A stretch of 64,000 nt of DNA from Choristoneura fumiferana (Eukaryota; Arthropoda; Insecta; Lepidoptera; Tortricidae), in contig NC_133500.1 in NCBI RefSeq assembly GCF_025370935.1, positions 9,148,187 to 9,212,186 on the forward strand, written 5' to 3'. Positions 54,432 to 64,000 of this stretch are shown piece after piece (position 1 is the first letter of the stretch; each line of letters starts with the position of its first letter). Under the pieces are notes generated by a model that was not told the DNA's origin, did no database searches, and worked only from the letters and a program-made list of their open reading frames with translations. A program made the translations under genes and the position numbers.

Positions 54432-55775
54432 AAGTAACTAGATAAATATTTTAGTGCGCATATAGCAGTAATCAATAATTTACTAGCTTTACAATAGGCT
54501 GTACTTACATGTTTATTTTATTGTTATTAAAATCTAAAAAAAACTAAAGCCATTGATGATTAATTAACTCTTTTTATTTTGATTTAGTTTCTAGAAAAAT
54601 ATCACTTAAGCGATAAGGCCTTCCTTGCTCTCTCAATTTTTATTAACGCACTGTACTGATGACGTTCAAAACAGAATGATTTGTATTTGCATTGCTCTGT
54701 AATGAGACTGCGGCGTGAATGCGGAATTTCTAATAATTTAACTCTTCAACATTTACTAGTGTTACCTCTGGCCCTGTACGAAGAGCAAAAATCGAAGTTC
54801 GTATCGTACCGTCTCTCTTACTCACGTATTAAATAATATTAGCGTCAGCGGGACGGCAAAATACAATGTTCGAATTTTTCACTTTCTGGTATACCTAAGG
54901 CCTAATATATATTAGTTTAAACATACGAATATCATACAGACCAACACAGATTCACAAGCAGATTCGTACAGAACTCCTACTCTTCTGCCTACTCTTCAGC
55001 CACAGCGCTGCTTATAAAACTGCTGCGCAGTGACACGCCGTAAACGTCACGTCATCGTTTTATATAAGCAGTGGTGTTTACGCTTAGCTATAGTTACAGA
55101 CCAACAGACAAGCAGTTGAAGAAATATTTTATTAGAATAGATAAATATGTTTGTTTATTTAACTGGACCCGAGTTATCACAAAAGCGGAGAAGGTCAAGA
55201 TTATGTTAATATTCTTTACACACACCACATGTTTGTTCGTTTGTTGCATTGTTGATACCAATTTATTATTCCTTTTATAAGTTTTGATCTTTTGATAGTC
55301 TATTTAGTATATTAATTGCTAATCTATACCTGTCACTTACCTATACCTACTATTTTTGTATGCGAAAATATATTTTAATCTAAAAACCTGTTTTCATCAT
55401 TTATTTAAACTATTTTTGCATTCCTTATTTATAGTCTTTAAAAAAACCCACCAAGCGCATACTGCGAGAGACATTGAACTACAAATAATATCAATGATAT
55501 TATCCATCGATTGTGCTGTTGAGCTGCTTCACTAGTTTTATTAACAGATTCCAAATGATACGCTAGTATGTTTCCATGAATCGCTGTAAATGCCACAAAA
55601 ATATCAGTTATCTGTATGTTTTCCTGTTAATGTTTTTTTAAACGATAACTAGGCCAAAGATTATGAACATCGCCAAAATATCTTAATATTATCATTCATT
55701 TAAGATTTCAAAGAGTCCACTATTCATTTACTTAATATCATTTTACTTACTGGGACCATAATTTACTGTGGAATA
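54432..55775. promoter_or_regulatory. Intergenic region between the two divergent secreted genes
   Basis: 1344 bp shared upstream region of two head-to-head paralogs. It contains a family I MITE remnant at 54786-54892 (CGAAGTTCGTATCGTACCGT) and a TATA-like 'TTTTATATAAGC' near 55058. No clear TATA/initiator pair lies close to either start. A shared promoter is only a guess. Confidence 0.3.
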
Positions 55776-56663
55776 ATGGAAATTAAAACTGTGCTTTATG
55801 TCATAACCATTATAGTTATCAAAACAGTGTCCGCTAAAATATCAATAGATGTAAAGACTGACTCTAACGTGAAAAACGTATCTATTACATATACTGGTGC
55901 TGACGTGGACGTGATAAATGCTCAAGAAGTCATGCGATTTCGTTTAAATAGTCACATTTTCAAAGAAGCCATCAAAACTCACTTCGGAAGGAAACCAAGC
56001 AATTTTTATTTAAAATCGCCCACCCCTTGGGGTGATTTATACAAAAAATATAACTGGGAACAAGTTACAAGAGTGTTAACAGTGAAGTCCGCTAGAGTGC
56101 ACGATATTGTATCGAAACCTGTCGTGGTATTAGCTCACGATTTCGAAAATCCATCGAACATAACCGTAAAAGTCAGCACAGGAATAAGCCAAACGGTTGA
56201 AAATACAGTGACAACCAGCTGGACGAGGAATCAAGAAGTTTCGATTTCCCAAGAAATTGAATACGATTTGAATATATTAGTCGCGAAATTATCCGGTACT
56301 ACGGGACTGACGTACACCTCTAGTTACGGGAAGAGCGAAGAGAAGGCCGAATCGATAACTATCGGGACAACTAGTGGTGTGGAAACGGAACTGAAGCCAG
56401 GCCAGTCTGTGACAGCTGTGCTTTCAGCCAACCGCGGCTATTTCGAAATAGAGGTCGTATACGCGGCAAAATTGAGAGGAAATGTTGCTGTTAATTTTAA
56501 ACATAGCCACAACGGTCACCATTTCTGGGGGCCTTCAATTGAAAATATATTGACTGGTGGTGGCTTACAGAACGAGATAACGGAAGTTCAGCACATTAAA
56601 GTTGGTTTTTACGCCGAAGCTTCTTTGAAGGTCTACGATAAGGCTACGGGGTTGCCATTGTAA
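55776..56663 (+). CDS. Secreted spherulin-2a/YP4-like protein, ETX/MTX2 fold, canonical paralog
   Basis: 295 codons, intronless. Signal peptide about residues 1-20 (VLYVITIIVIKTVSA), then the mature protein. Order: N-terminal region with KPSNFYLKSPTPWGDLYKKY (73-92), the first beta segment NITVKVSTGISQTVENTVTT (128-147), an alternating hydrophobic/polar stretch with many Ser/Thr (about 165-198, LNILVAKLSGTTGLTYTSSY), then ETELKPGQSVTAVLSANR (203-220) and YFEIEVVYAAKL. This order is that of ETX/MTX2 (aerolysin-type) proteins, whose Ser/Thr-rich hairpin can insert in membranes. Nearest annotated relatives I recall are Physarum spherulin 2a and the moth follicular yolk protein YP4. Whether it is a yolk or defence protein cannot be told from sequence. 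Intact, no frame breaks. Confidence 0.85.
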   Translation: MEIKTVLYVITIIVIKTVSAKISIDVKTDSNVKNVSITYTGADVDVINAQEVMRFRLNSHIFKEAIKTHFGRKPSNFYLKSPTPWGDLYKKYNWEQVTRVLTVKSARVHDIVSKPVVVLAHDFENPSNITVKVSTGISQTVENTVTTSWTRNQEVSISQEIEYDLNILVAKLSGTTGLTYTSSYGKSEEKAESITIGTTSGVETELKPGQSVTAVLSANRGYFEIEVVYAAKLRGNVAVNFKHSHNGHHFWGPSIENILTGGGLQNEITEVQHIKVGFYAEASLKVYDKATGLPL

Positions 56664-56684
56664 AAAAAAACAATAATTATTGTG

Positions 56685-56808
56685 GTCCGCCGTTAAGAAG
56701 TCAATCCTGATACGTGTCGCTCCCATACTGAATACGTCAAAAAACAAAAACATGACGTATTTAGTACCAGGATGACAGGTGTCAGGATTGACTTCTTAGC
56801 GGCGGACT
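56685..56808. repeat. Palindromic MITE family F
   Basis: GTCCGCCGTTAAGAAGTCAA and its inverse TTGACTTCTTAGCGGCGGAC; inner arms ATACGTGTC / GACAGGTGTC and ATACGTCA / TGACGTAT. It starts 22 bp after the stop of the plus-strand secreted gene, so it probably lies in its 3' UTR. Confidence 0.8.
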
Positions 56809-57146
56809 ACTATAATAAGCGTTTATCTGCATAAGAACATGGTATTATTAAATAATATTATTTTTGCATATACTTACATCAGCGTTTAGTAGATAATCAA
56901 ATCATTAAAATAATTAAAAAAAAAACCTTTTTTTTTGCTTTTACTGAGATTGAAAATGAAATGTCACACAAATCCAGCTATTTTTGCCCCTTCACAACTC
57001 CAGGGTACAGTACAACATAAAAAGCTGGCGCAGCGGCTGAAGTGGCCGAGGGCAGGAAATTATTAAAATACCAGGGTATCGGTTCAGCATACAATTTCAT
57101 TGCTGCCGGATTTGAGACCTTAATTAAATAACTGCAAAAGCACCAG
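56809..57146. other. Non-genic stretch
   Basis: AT-rich with ATTAAA near 56848, which could serve the upstream gene. No other feature seen. Confidence 0.4.
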
Positions 57147-57250
57147 CAGGGCTACTACGAAACTCAAAACTCGAAGTTCGTATCGTACCGTCCCTCACGC
57201 TCTCGTATTAAATAGTTGTGTCAGAGGGACCGCACGACACGAGCTTCGAG
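57147..57250. repeat. Family I element, partial
   Basis: GGGCTACTACGAAACTCAAA, TCGAAGTTCGTATCGTACCG, then 'CACGACACGAGCTTCGAGGG' as a degenerate right arm. Confidence 0.6.
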
Positions 57251-57354
57251 GGCTGGCAGCTATCTCTCTCTCAACGAATCGCCATCGCCATTCAACGAGG
57301 GAATGCTGCCAGCCTCTTGGGCACCTGCCATAATTAATAATATAAATTCAAGAC

Positions 57355-57600
57355 TGCCAGGCTGAAATGGGACTGGGCAGGCCACGTCAGCCGTGTGGAA
57401 CCCAATAGGTGGGCTAAAATAGCCACAGACTGGATACCACAAAACGGACTTCGGCGGCGTGGCAGACCCAGACGTCGATGGCGGGACGATCTGGACGCCT
57501 TTCTTCGCAGCTGGTCAGAGATCGCCCAAGTACGGGTAGAGTGGAGGACATGGGGGGAGGCCTTTGCCCAGCAGTGGGACACCTCTACAGGCTTCTAAAT
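57355..57600 (+). repeat. LINE C-terminal tail (RTE-type)
   Basis: A frame encodes RLKWDWAGHVSRVEPNRWAK, GLRRRGRPRRRWRDDLDAFL and EAFAQQWDTSTGF then stop, followed by AATAATAATA. A clear RTE-like endonuclease-RT C-terminus, 5'-truncated. Confidence 0.75.
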
Positions 57601-58344
57601 AATAATAATATTAATATATAATTTAACTTAATATGTGTTTTCTCTTTAATATTATTATTATTATAAGTTTTTAATATTGTGTAAGTACCAAATTTCAAAA
57701 CAATCTGACCATTGGAATTGGGTCAAAATGAACTTGTAAGATTTGACCCAACAAGCTGGGCAAGTTAAATAGGTACATATGTAAGTTTTTGTTAAAAATC
57801 TCATTTTTAATACAAGCTTTTTTGCTGACTGTACTTTTTGTTGACTGTAACTACTGGCTGGACCGGACTGGTCCAAATGAATTTTCAATCTGAAGCAAAA
57901 CGCCCAGCTCGTAAAAAGATAATAATTACTATTTACCGAACTATGAAAACAAAGTAAATTAAATCGACGTTTCTGAGCGCGACAGTTAAGGCCATCAAGG
58001 ATGACCATGTACTAAGCGTTACGTAAAGAGTTATCTATTACTACTATTAAATGGATTGGACTAATTTGGGCCAGGCTTTCATTGAGAGACAAGACGGCCT
58101 TTTATCTAATGAAGGCCGGTGGTACTGTGAGCTTGGATAAGTACTGGTTAAATATGGTTCAATTCAATTTTTAATAAGTTTTTGGTAAAAAACATTTTGT
58201 TGACTGTACTTGCATCGCCACCCAAAGTACATTTGCATACCTACCAAATTTCAAGTCGATGCCATTAACCTTTGAAGAGTTCCGTCCTGCGGAGACAGTC
58301 CTGGCCGGACTACCAGGATGTCACTACCAGATTATTGTATTGTC
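57601..58344. other. Non-genic stretch with Helitron/LINE debris
   Basis: It contains 'TTGTTGACTGTACTTGCATC'-type and 'TTTGACCCAACAAGC' pieces that echo 4570-4700. No supported gene. Confidence 0.4.
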
Positions 58345-58435
58345 ACACAATTTTAACACAAGCTTTGCTAAGCTTACTTTGGGACTAGGTCAATTGGTGT
58401 GAATTGTCCCGTGATATTTATATTTATTTATTTAA
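58345..58435 (+). repeat. SINE S1 tail
   Basis: 'CACAAGCTTTGCTAAGCTTA', 'TTTGGGACTAGGTCAATTGG', 'TGTCCCGTGATATTTATATT': the last ~90 bp of S1. Confidence 0.8.
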
Positions 58436-59018
58436 GTTACATCTTACACTGGAAGTTGGTCGAATTGAACTTGCAATATTTGAATACAGTAGACCTTAAA
58501 TACGAACTTATTCACTAAAAACTAATTAATCACTAGGTCTGTAATATCCTTAACCGTCAGTTAAAACTAGTTCTAACCATGATTTGAAAGTTAACCACAC
58601 TGTGTCACCAGCCCAATCTAGTGCATCTATTGTCCACAAATAGAATTGCACGTTCACGCACGACCATTCTTCGTCCAACAAACTTTAATACATACCCGAC
58701 ATACCAAACACGACCGTACCACAATACAATAAAAGCGAAACTACCCGCACTATTGAATTTAAAAAAATGTCGTCACAACTGTCAATACGCTTCAATCAGT
58801 CGAAAAGTAATCTTATTTACAAAAGCAGAAGATCTGTTTAAGGGATGTTTCTAAGTTTGTAATTGAACTTCTTTCTTTTGCTGTCGATTCAGGTGGTTTT
58901 AAATTTTACAGTCATTCAAATAGAGGTGTGTTGGGCGGTGTGAAAATGATTGTTTGTGCTCTGAAGGTACGCAGTTCGTCCTTGGCGCCACCTGTCGCGA
59001 AGTAGGCTAAGTACTTAC
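58436..59018. other. Non-genic stretch
   Basis: An open frame at 58621-58854 (+) ending in QYASISRKVILFTKAEDLFK might be a LINE C-terminal remnant. I cannot place it in a family, so it is not called. Confidence 0.35.
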
Positions 59019-59111
59019 CGGAAGTGACATTGAAGCCGATAGCCACAAACCTGACCTGACCAAGGGGGCACTCCGTAGACTCCGTACTATCAACACTATT
59101 TACGCATCCCA
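59019..59111 (-). CDS. Candidate internal exon, unknown gene
   Basis: 93 bp between a TTTTTATAG acceptor and a strong donor TCCG|GTAAGTAC. Phase 1 to phase 1, 31 codons: GCVNSVDSTESTECPLGQ, then FVAIGFNVTSG. Two cysteines and an N-x-T site fit a secreted or extracellular module, and symmetric 1-1 exons are common in such proteins. No neighbouring exons were recognised. Confidence 0.3.
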
Positions 59112-59202
59112 CTATAAAAATGCGACAGTTAGTCTGAAGGTTTGTTTGTTACCTCTTCACGTCAAAACTGCTGAACTGATTTAAATGAAATTCGGTATAG
59201 GT

Positions 59203-59512
59203 GCCGTGGTGGCCTAGTGGTTTGACCTATCGCCTCTCAAGCAGAGGGCCGTGGGTTCGAACTCCGGCTCGCACCTCTGAGTTTTTCGAAATTCATGTGC
59301 GGAATTACATTTGAAATTTACCACTGGCTTTGCGGTGAAGGAAAACATCGTGAGGAAACCTGCACAAACCTGCGAAACGATTCAATGGTGCGTGCGAAGT
59401 TCCCAATCCGCACTGGGCCCGCGTGGGAACTATGGCCCAAGCCCTCTTGTTCTGAGAGGAGGCCTGTGCCCAGCAGTGGGACGTATATAGGCTGGGATGG
59501 TGGATGGATGGC
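59203..59512 (+). repeat. SINE S2, full-length plus copy
   Basis: GCCGTGGTGGCCTAGTGG (A-box), GGGTTCGAACTCCGG (B-box), body 'TGAGGAAACCTGCACAAACC', tail CGTATATAGGCTGGGATGG. Flanked by the direct repeat CGGTATAGG. Confidence 0.85.
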
Positions 59513-59869
59513 GGTATAGGTATTATACATAGTTTGAGTTCCGTTATTAATCATAAGGGCTTTGATTTATTTAAAGGGTTTGTTTGCCTTTCTACATCTA
59601 CACCTGCAACTGGATTTTTCCTAGTTGAGGCACAGTACAAGTAATAGTACAAGGTTGAGGTTGAGGTTGAGGGGTACCTCATGTAGTCATGTATGCTATT
59701 TGTCTCTAATTAAAAGTGTAGCCTAAAAGATAATAATGTCATAGTTAACTCAGATAATTATTGATTTTTAGTTACCGGATTGTTTTTAAAGTACCTAGTG
59801 ACAATATTTAGCTCTGATTCTATCCGCATTTTGCTATGATGATATCCGCAGTATTTAACGCAGTATTCC
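59513..59869. other. Non-genic stretch
   Basis: Short GGTTGA repeats at 59650-59680; otherwise unique AT-rich DNA. Confidence 0.4.
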
Positions 59870-60118
59870 GAAACTGAAGTGGCAGTGGGCGGGGCACATG
59901 CTCACAGGACTGATGGCCGATGGGGTCAGAAGGTTCTCGAATGGCGTCCGCGGACCGGGAGACGAGCTGTCGGTAGGCCTCCAACAAGATGGAGCGACGA
60001 CCTGGTTAAGATTGTGGGATCGCGGTGGATGCGGAAAGCACAAGACCGGTCTGAGTGGAGAGCCTTGGGGGAGGCCTATGTCCAGCAGTGGACGTCTTTC
60101 GGCTGACATGATGATGAT
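59870..60118 (+). repeat. LINE C-terminal tail (RTE-type), frameshifted
   Basis: One frame gives GQKVLEWRPRTGRRAVGRPP, then TRWSDDLVKIVGSRWM and GEAYVQQWTSFG with a stop. The upstream 'WAGHM' part is in another frame. It ends in GATGATGATGA. Confidence 0.75.
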
Positions 60119-60142
60119 GATTTAGCTCTACATAGGTAATAG

Positions 60143-60412
60143 ATACAAGCAGTGAGGAAACCTGCATAATCCTGAGAAGCAATTCAATGGTGCGTGTGAA
60201 GTTCCCAATCCGCAATGGGCCCGCGTGGGAACTATGGCCCAAGCCCTCTATTCTGAGAGGAGGCCTGTGCCCAGCAGTGGGACGTATATAGGCTGGGATG
60301 ATGATGATGACATGAAATTCAAAAAACTCAGAGGTGCGAGCCGCGGTTTGAACCCACGACCCTCTGCTTGAGAGGCGATAGGTCAAACCACTAGGCCACC
60401 ACGGCTTCCTAT
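60143..60412. repeat. Rearranged SINE S2: tail forward, head reversed
   Basis: 60143-60312 is S2 body and tail on plus ('CACGTGGG'-type region, then CGTATATAGGCTGGGATGAT). 60313-60412 is the S2 head and proximal body on minus (AAAAAACTCAGAGGTGCGAG, GGCCACCACGGC). One element seems to have been inverted in part. Confidence 0.7.
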
Positions 60413-60657
60413 AGGATGTTTAGGATAGGATAGGATGTTTTTCATGAATCAATAGAAATACTTCATTTACTCATCCTCGCGCACCACATCTCTGGTGGAA
60501 AAAGCTGAGCGAAGCGAGGCGAGGTAAGAAACTTTTACTGGTTCATGAAAAACTAAAAACACATTCCTCGCACATCTCTGGTGGAAACGGAGCCTTAATT
60601 CCGAAAATATCTCCAGAATCGTTTTAATTTACAAGCTCTTATTTAACTTGCGCTAAA

Positions 60658-60960
60658 CTGAAACAATTACTTTGCTCGCCCGCGACCTTATGATAGCTAT
60701 GTTTATGCAATACCATGTTTGTTCATGCAGTTCCTCCACCTCCACACTGTGAGAACACACGCAAATCACACTATAGATAGACCAGATATCTAACATCTGG
60801 TAACATCTGATGACCGGCTGTGTTGCTCTAAAGATGAGCTCTGGTTGAGTTCGAAACAGGTCAGTGTAGTGAGGTGGAGGAACTGCATAAACACACATTT
60901 TTTCCATAAACGTAGGTGTTATAAGGTCGCGGGTGAGCAAATTCAATAAATTATTTAACA
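60658..60960. repeat. Palindromic repeat family A, copy 5
   Basis: GTTCATGCAGTTCCTCCACC at 60721 and GGTGGAGGAACTGCATAAAC at 60871; outer arms 'GCTCGCCCGCGACCTTATGA' and 'TAAGGTCGCGGGTGAGCAAA', right end TTCAATAAATTA. Shortened centre. Confidence 0.75.
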
Positions 60961-61063
60961 TGCTCTGTTTGTTTTTGGGTTTTCATTTTGACCCACTTAC
61001 AGTGGTCGGATTGACTTGAAATTTGGTATACATGCAAGTTTAGTCAATAATAAAACAATAAAT

Positions 61064-61745
61064 TAAAAAAAAAAAACCCGACTGCCTTAAAAATACTAAA
61101 AAGAAGAAAACAAGTCTAGTGGTCTAGAACTTTGTTAAGTAGCTAACTTAAAGTTCAACAGTCGGGACCCATTAGGTAAGAATTTTTGAGCGTCACGATT
61201 TAAATGGGTCCCGACTGTTGAACTTTAAGTTAGCTACTTAACAAAGTTCTAGCTCACTAGACTTGTTTTCTCTTTTTAGTATTTTTAAGGCAGTCGGGAT
61301 TTTGATTTTTTTAATTTATTGTTTTATTTCACACTTTTCTGTGAAAAAGGTATATTAAAACGACTATGACCCGTATATTTTTAGAATGGGCTGGATGGAA
61401 TGGGATGGATTCGGTACTTAATACATAACCCTCCTTCTTCGCAGTCGATTGTGGCCCGTATATTTTTAGAATGGGCTAATTATTAGCTTTCATTTGATAC
61501 CCCACTCGATAGGTTTGAATAAAAAACATTTTTTTTAAACTTACAATTTGGCGCTTAAAATCCGCCATTTTGATTTTTTGTGAATTTCATGTACCCAGTG
61601 TCACTCGCGTCATTAAGACGAATCCAATGACGTATCATTTATCAAAATCGGTTCAGCCGTTGAGTAGTTACGAGAGGACATAGGAATAGACATACATACA
61701 TACATACGCATCAAACACATAACCCTCCTTCATCGCAGTCGGGTA
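61064..61745. repeat. 'CCCGACTGC' element with internal palindrome
   Basis: Left ACCCGACTGCC, right GCAGTCGGGT. The first 260 bp fold back on themselves: 'GTTCAACAGTCGGGACCC' near 61146-61163 and its inverse near 61207, 'CAAGTCTAGTG' near 61110 and its inverse near 61256. Non-coding. Confidence 0.65.
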
Positions 61746-63399
61746 AAAAGCACAGTCAGCAAAAAATCTTGTCTTAAAAATAAAAAAATAACAGAAACAT
61801 ATGATAAACCTACTTAAATCTGAAATCTAAATCGTATAAAATCAACACTTGCGGTTCTTATTGCTGTTCAAAGATTCCATGTCTGCAATTCGAAGCTGAG
61901 TATTGCAAAACTCAATGACATAGTAACTATGTAGTAAAGCCTAATTTAGTGCGCGCACGAAGTCCAATAAGGACAGCTAGATAACGATAACAATGGGTAT
62001 TTTAGCATAAGTACTCAATCTACGAAGCATCTCAAAATGAATCTAGAACATATACCTAGGTGTGAACATATACTTCGTTTTTTTTAGCATTGGAAAGAAG
62101 ATAAGCGATTTTGACGTGTCTTTTTATTGAAAAACATGGGATCCCTTTGTTTCCCATACACTTTTTGTTCCGAATTTCGATGGTAAGAAATTGATATCCA
62201 TATAATTTATAAACATAAACATCACTAGTCATAATTTTTGTTCAGTATAATGCTTATTAGCTCTAATATTAATGGCAAATAATATTAAATTCTATAATCA
62301 CAAAAGTCAGTCAGTCAAATTTTTAACTACAAAGTTCAAAGATTTAACGATAATTATTCAGAAATAGTTTAAGCCATATATTTCACCGTACTAATGGTTG
62401 TTACTCATATCGTTTTAATGCCTAAGTGTCTAGGTCTAAGAAACCAAATCCATAATATTGATAGGCATATAGATATTTACTCAGAAACATTTCCAGGCAT
62501 ACATTTGAAAGTGCTAATTAATTTAACTACGACTTTAGATAATATGACTAATAGAAATTATGTTGAAAACAATTTGACTTAAGACTGTTCCAGAAGCGAC
62601 TCGGATAGGTTAGGTTTAGAAGGCTTCGATGTTAGTTATTTTTTTATAGCAGCCCGGATGATATTGCTTCACAAATGATTTTTGATCCTCGATGTTCCTA
62701 TAAAAAAAGTTTAGAACTTTGATTATTATGCATACAACTACAGTTAGGTTTACATTCGGTACTTAAAATATTATTTATCTCATTTTTCTGATAAATAATT
62801 GAATTCATTCTTATAATTATTATGAGTGTTTTTATTGAATTTAACATTAAATGTTATGACTAACTTATCAGGTGCCTATCAATCATTATGACCTGCGAAA
62901 AAAGACCTTACAAAAATTATTATAAACTAGTTTATTTGCCTTTAATATTATGGAATGGTATAACTATATGGACATCGAATGTTTAAACTAACCAATTTTA
63001 TGACTTACAATAATTTTGACCTGCGAAAATCGGAACTTCACTTTATACTGTTTAATGATAATATGACTTGCAAAAATTATGATGAATAACGTTATGGTAT
63101 GGATCGTTACAATCGGAGTTTAAATTTTATGGGAAACAATAGAGACCCGAAAAACACTTATGAAAAATAAGTCATAGATAATATGCAACAATTAGCACGG
63201 GCATATGATCACTTACATTATTTTGGTATCATAAGTAATTAATAGTTACTGTTTTCAATAAAAAGACTCCTCAAGATGATGAACCATTGATTGGGTTAGT
63301 GCAATTGAAGAATATCCTTGTAAGAGAGCTTTTGAGATTTTTATAAGCTAAGTAATCACGGTAAGTTAGTTCACGTTATTTTTTTTTATATGAAAGGGT
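61746..63399. other. AT-rich non-genic stretch
   Basis: No gene seen. Between 62880 and 63080 a loose motif of TATGACCTGCGAAAA / ATGACTTGCAAAAATTATGA recurs about four times at irregular spacing. Confidence 0.4.
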
Positions 63400-63720
63400 C
63401 AAAACGAGCGGGCGAGTCCCTGACGGAAGGCAATCACCGGCGCCCAAGGACCTCCATACTAATAATATAAATGCGAAAGTGTGTTTGTATGTTAGTCCGT
63501 CTTTCACGTCGAAACCGAGCGACGGATCGACGTGATTTTTGGCATAGAGATAGTTTAGTGCCAGAGAGTCACATGCATAGGCTGCTTTTTGTTCCAGAAA
63601 AATGCACAGTTCCCGAGGGAGCTGCGCACGACAACCGAATTCCACGCGGGCGAAGCCGCGGGCAAAAGCTAGTCCATAACATAAGTTGAGAGGAGTCAGC
63701 ACGGAATAGCAGTGACGTGC
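63400..63720. repeat. 'CAATCACCGGCGCCC' repeat split by a short Helitron
   Basis: The host repeat (family of 21893 and 29450) reads CAATCACCGGCGCCCAAGGA up to 63452 and resumes CCATAACATAAGTTGAGAGG at 63674. Confidence 0.6.
63453..63672 (+). mobile_element. Short Helitron
   Basis: 220 bp: TCCATACTAATAATATAAAT at the start, GCGGGCGAAGCCGCGGGC hairpin and AAAAGCTAG at the end. The 3' flank is T, but the 5' flank is C rather than A, a departure from the other copies. It lacks the minisatellite. Confidence 0.8.
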
Positions 63721-63893
63721 CGTAAGCGTCATGATTCTATTGCAAGATTAAGCTCTTCACACCGCTGCTTAGAACACGCAATCTGTGCGGAATCGCAGTG
63801 CCATGCGGTAAAGTCATGACGTTTACGGCACGTCACTGCGATTCCGTACAGTTTGCGTATTTTGTGCAGCAGTGTGGAGGGCATGCGATTCCG
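63705..63893. repeat. Palindromic repeat 'GCAGTGACGTGCCGTAA'
   Basis: GCAGTGACGTGCCGTAAGCG at 63706 and its inverse TTTACGGCACGTCACTGC at 63811, with shorter repeats of GATTCCGTAC. A weak relative lies near 55025. Confidence 0.6.
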
Positions 63894-64000
63894 TACCGTC
63901 ACCGTTTTTTAAGCACCGGTATGGTCGCTCCTTTACGGATGCGTTGCCGGCCCAGCCCTTTGAGAAAGAAGTAGTCATCATCATCGCAGCCTATATACGT

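Overview
This window is nuclear DNA from an animal, almost certainly a moth or butterfly. It is AT-rich and intron-rich. Nearly all intergenic and intronic space is filled with interspersed repeats of lepidopteran type: tRNA-derived SINEs, short Helitrons starting TCCATACTAATATTATAAATG and ending with a GC hairpin plus CTAG, many palindromic MITEs, endonuclease/reverse-transcriptase LINE tails, GTAGGTAGGTA tracts and one Ty3/gypsy (mag-type) retrotransposon. Lineage is inferred from these families; no species can be named.

Three protein genes can be supported. (1) A split minus-strand gene runs from about 51.1 kb down to 34.48 kb. Nine exons, plus a probable tiny first exon, join in one frame to a 367-379 residue ABHD12-type lysophosphatidylserine lipase (single membrane anchor, GHSLG nucleophile elbow, Asp and His). 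(2, 3) Two single-exon, divergently transcribed genes at 53.5-54.4 kb (minus) and 55.8-56.7 kb (plus) encode secreted paralogs resembling spherulin-2a/YP4, with the ETX/MTX2 (aerolysin-like) architecture. One keeps a recognisable amphipathic hairpin; in the other this region is rewritten.

Layout. 0-12 kb: repeats, a probable Helitron with a LINE fragment inside, and one candidate terminal exon. 12-22.5 kb: AT-rich, almost feature-free apart from a CA/GCAC microsatellite and a possible promoter. 22.5-23.1 kb: LINE 3' end. 23.84-28.36 kb: complete young Ty3/gypsy element with identical 135-bp LTRs, a CCTAT target duplication and one frame break in pol. 28.4-34.4 kb: a run of MITEs with GTACAGTC ends, SINEs and a hAT-type MITE with an 8-bp target duplication. 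34.5-51.1 kb: ABHD12 with its introns full of nested repeats, including three inverted (head-to-head) SINE dimers with exact 13-16 bp target duplications, two Helitrons, and a promoter plus noncoding first exon of an opposite-strand transcript. 51-57 kb: the divergent secreted gene pair. 57-64 kb: LINE tails, SINEs, MITEs, a candidate exon, and AT-rich DNA.

The strongest unusual signals are the divergent ETX/MTX2-fold pair, the inverted SINE dimers inserted as units, a Helitron whose exact A|T insertion point is proven by the MITE it interrupted, and the ABHD12 exon carrying the catalytic His squeezed between two palindromic insertions only 15 and 24 bp from its splice sites.
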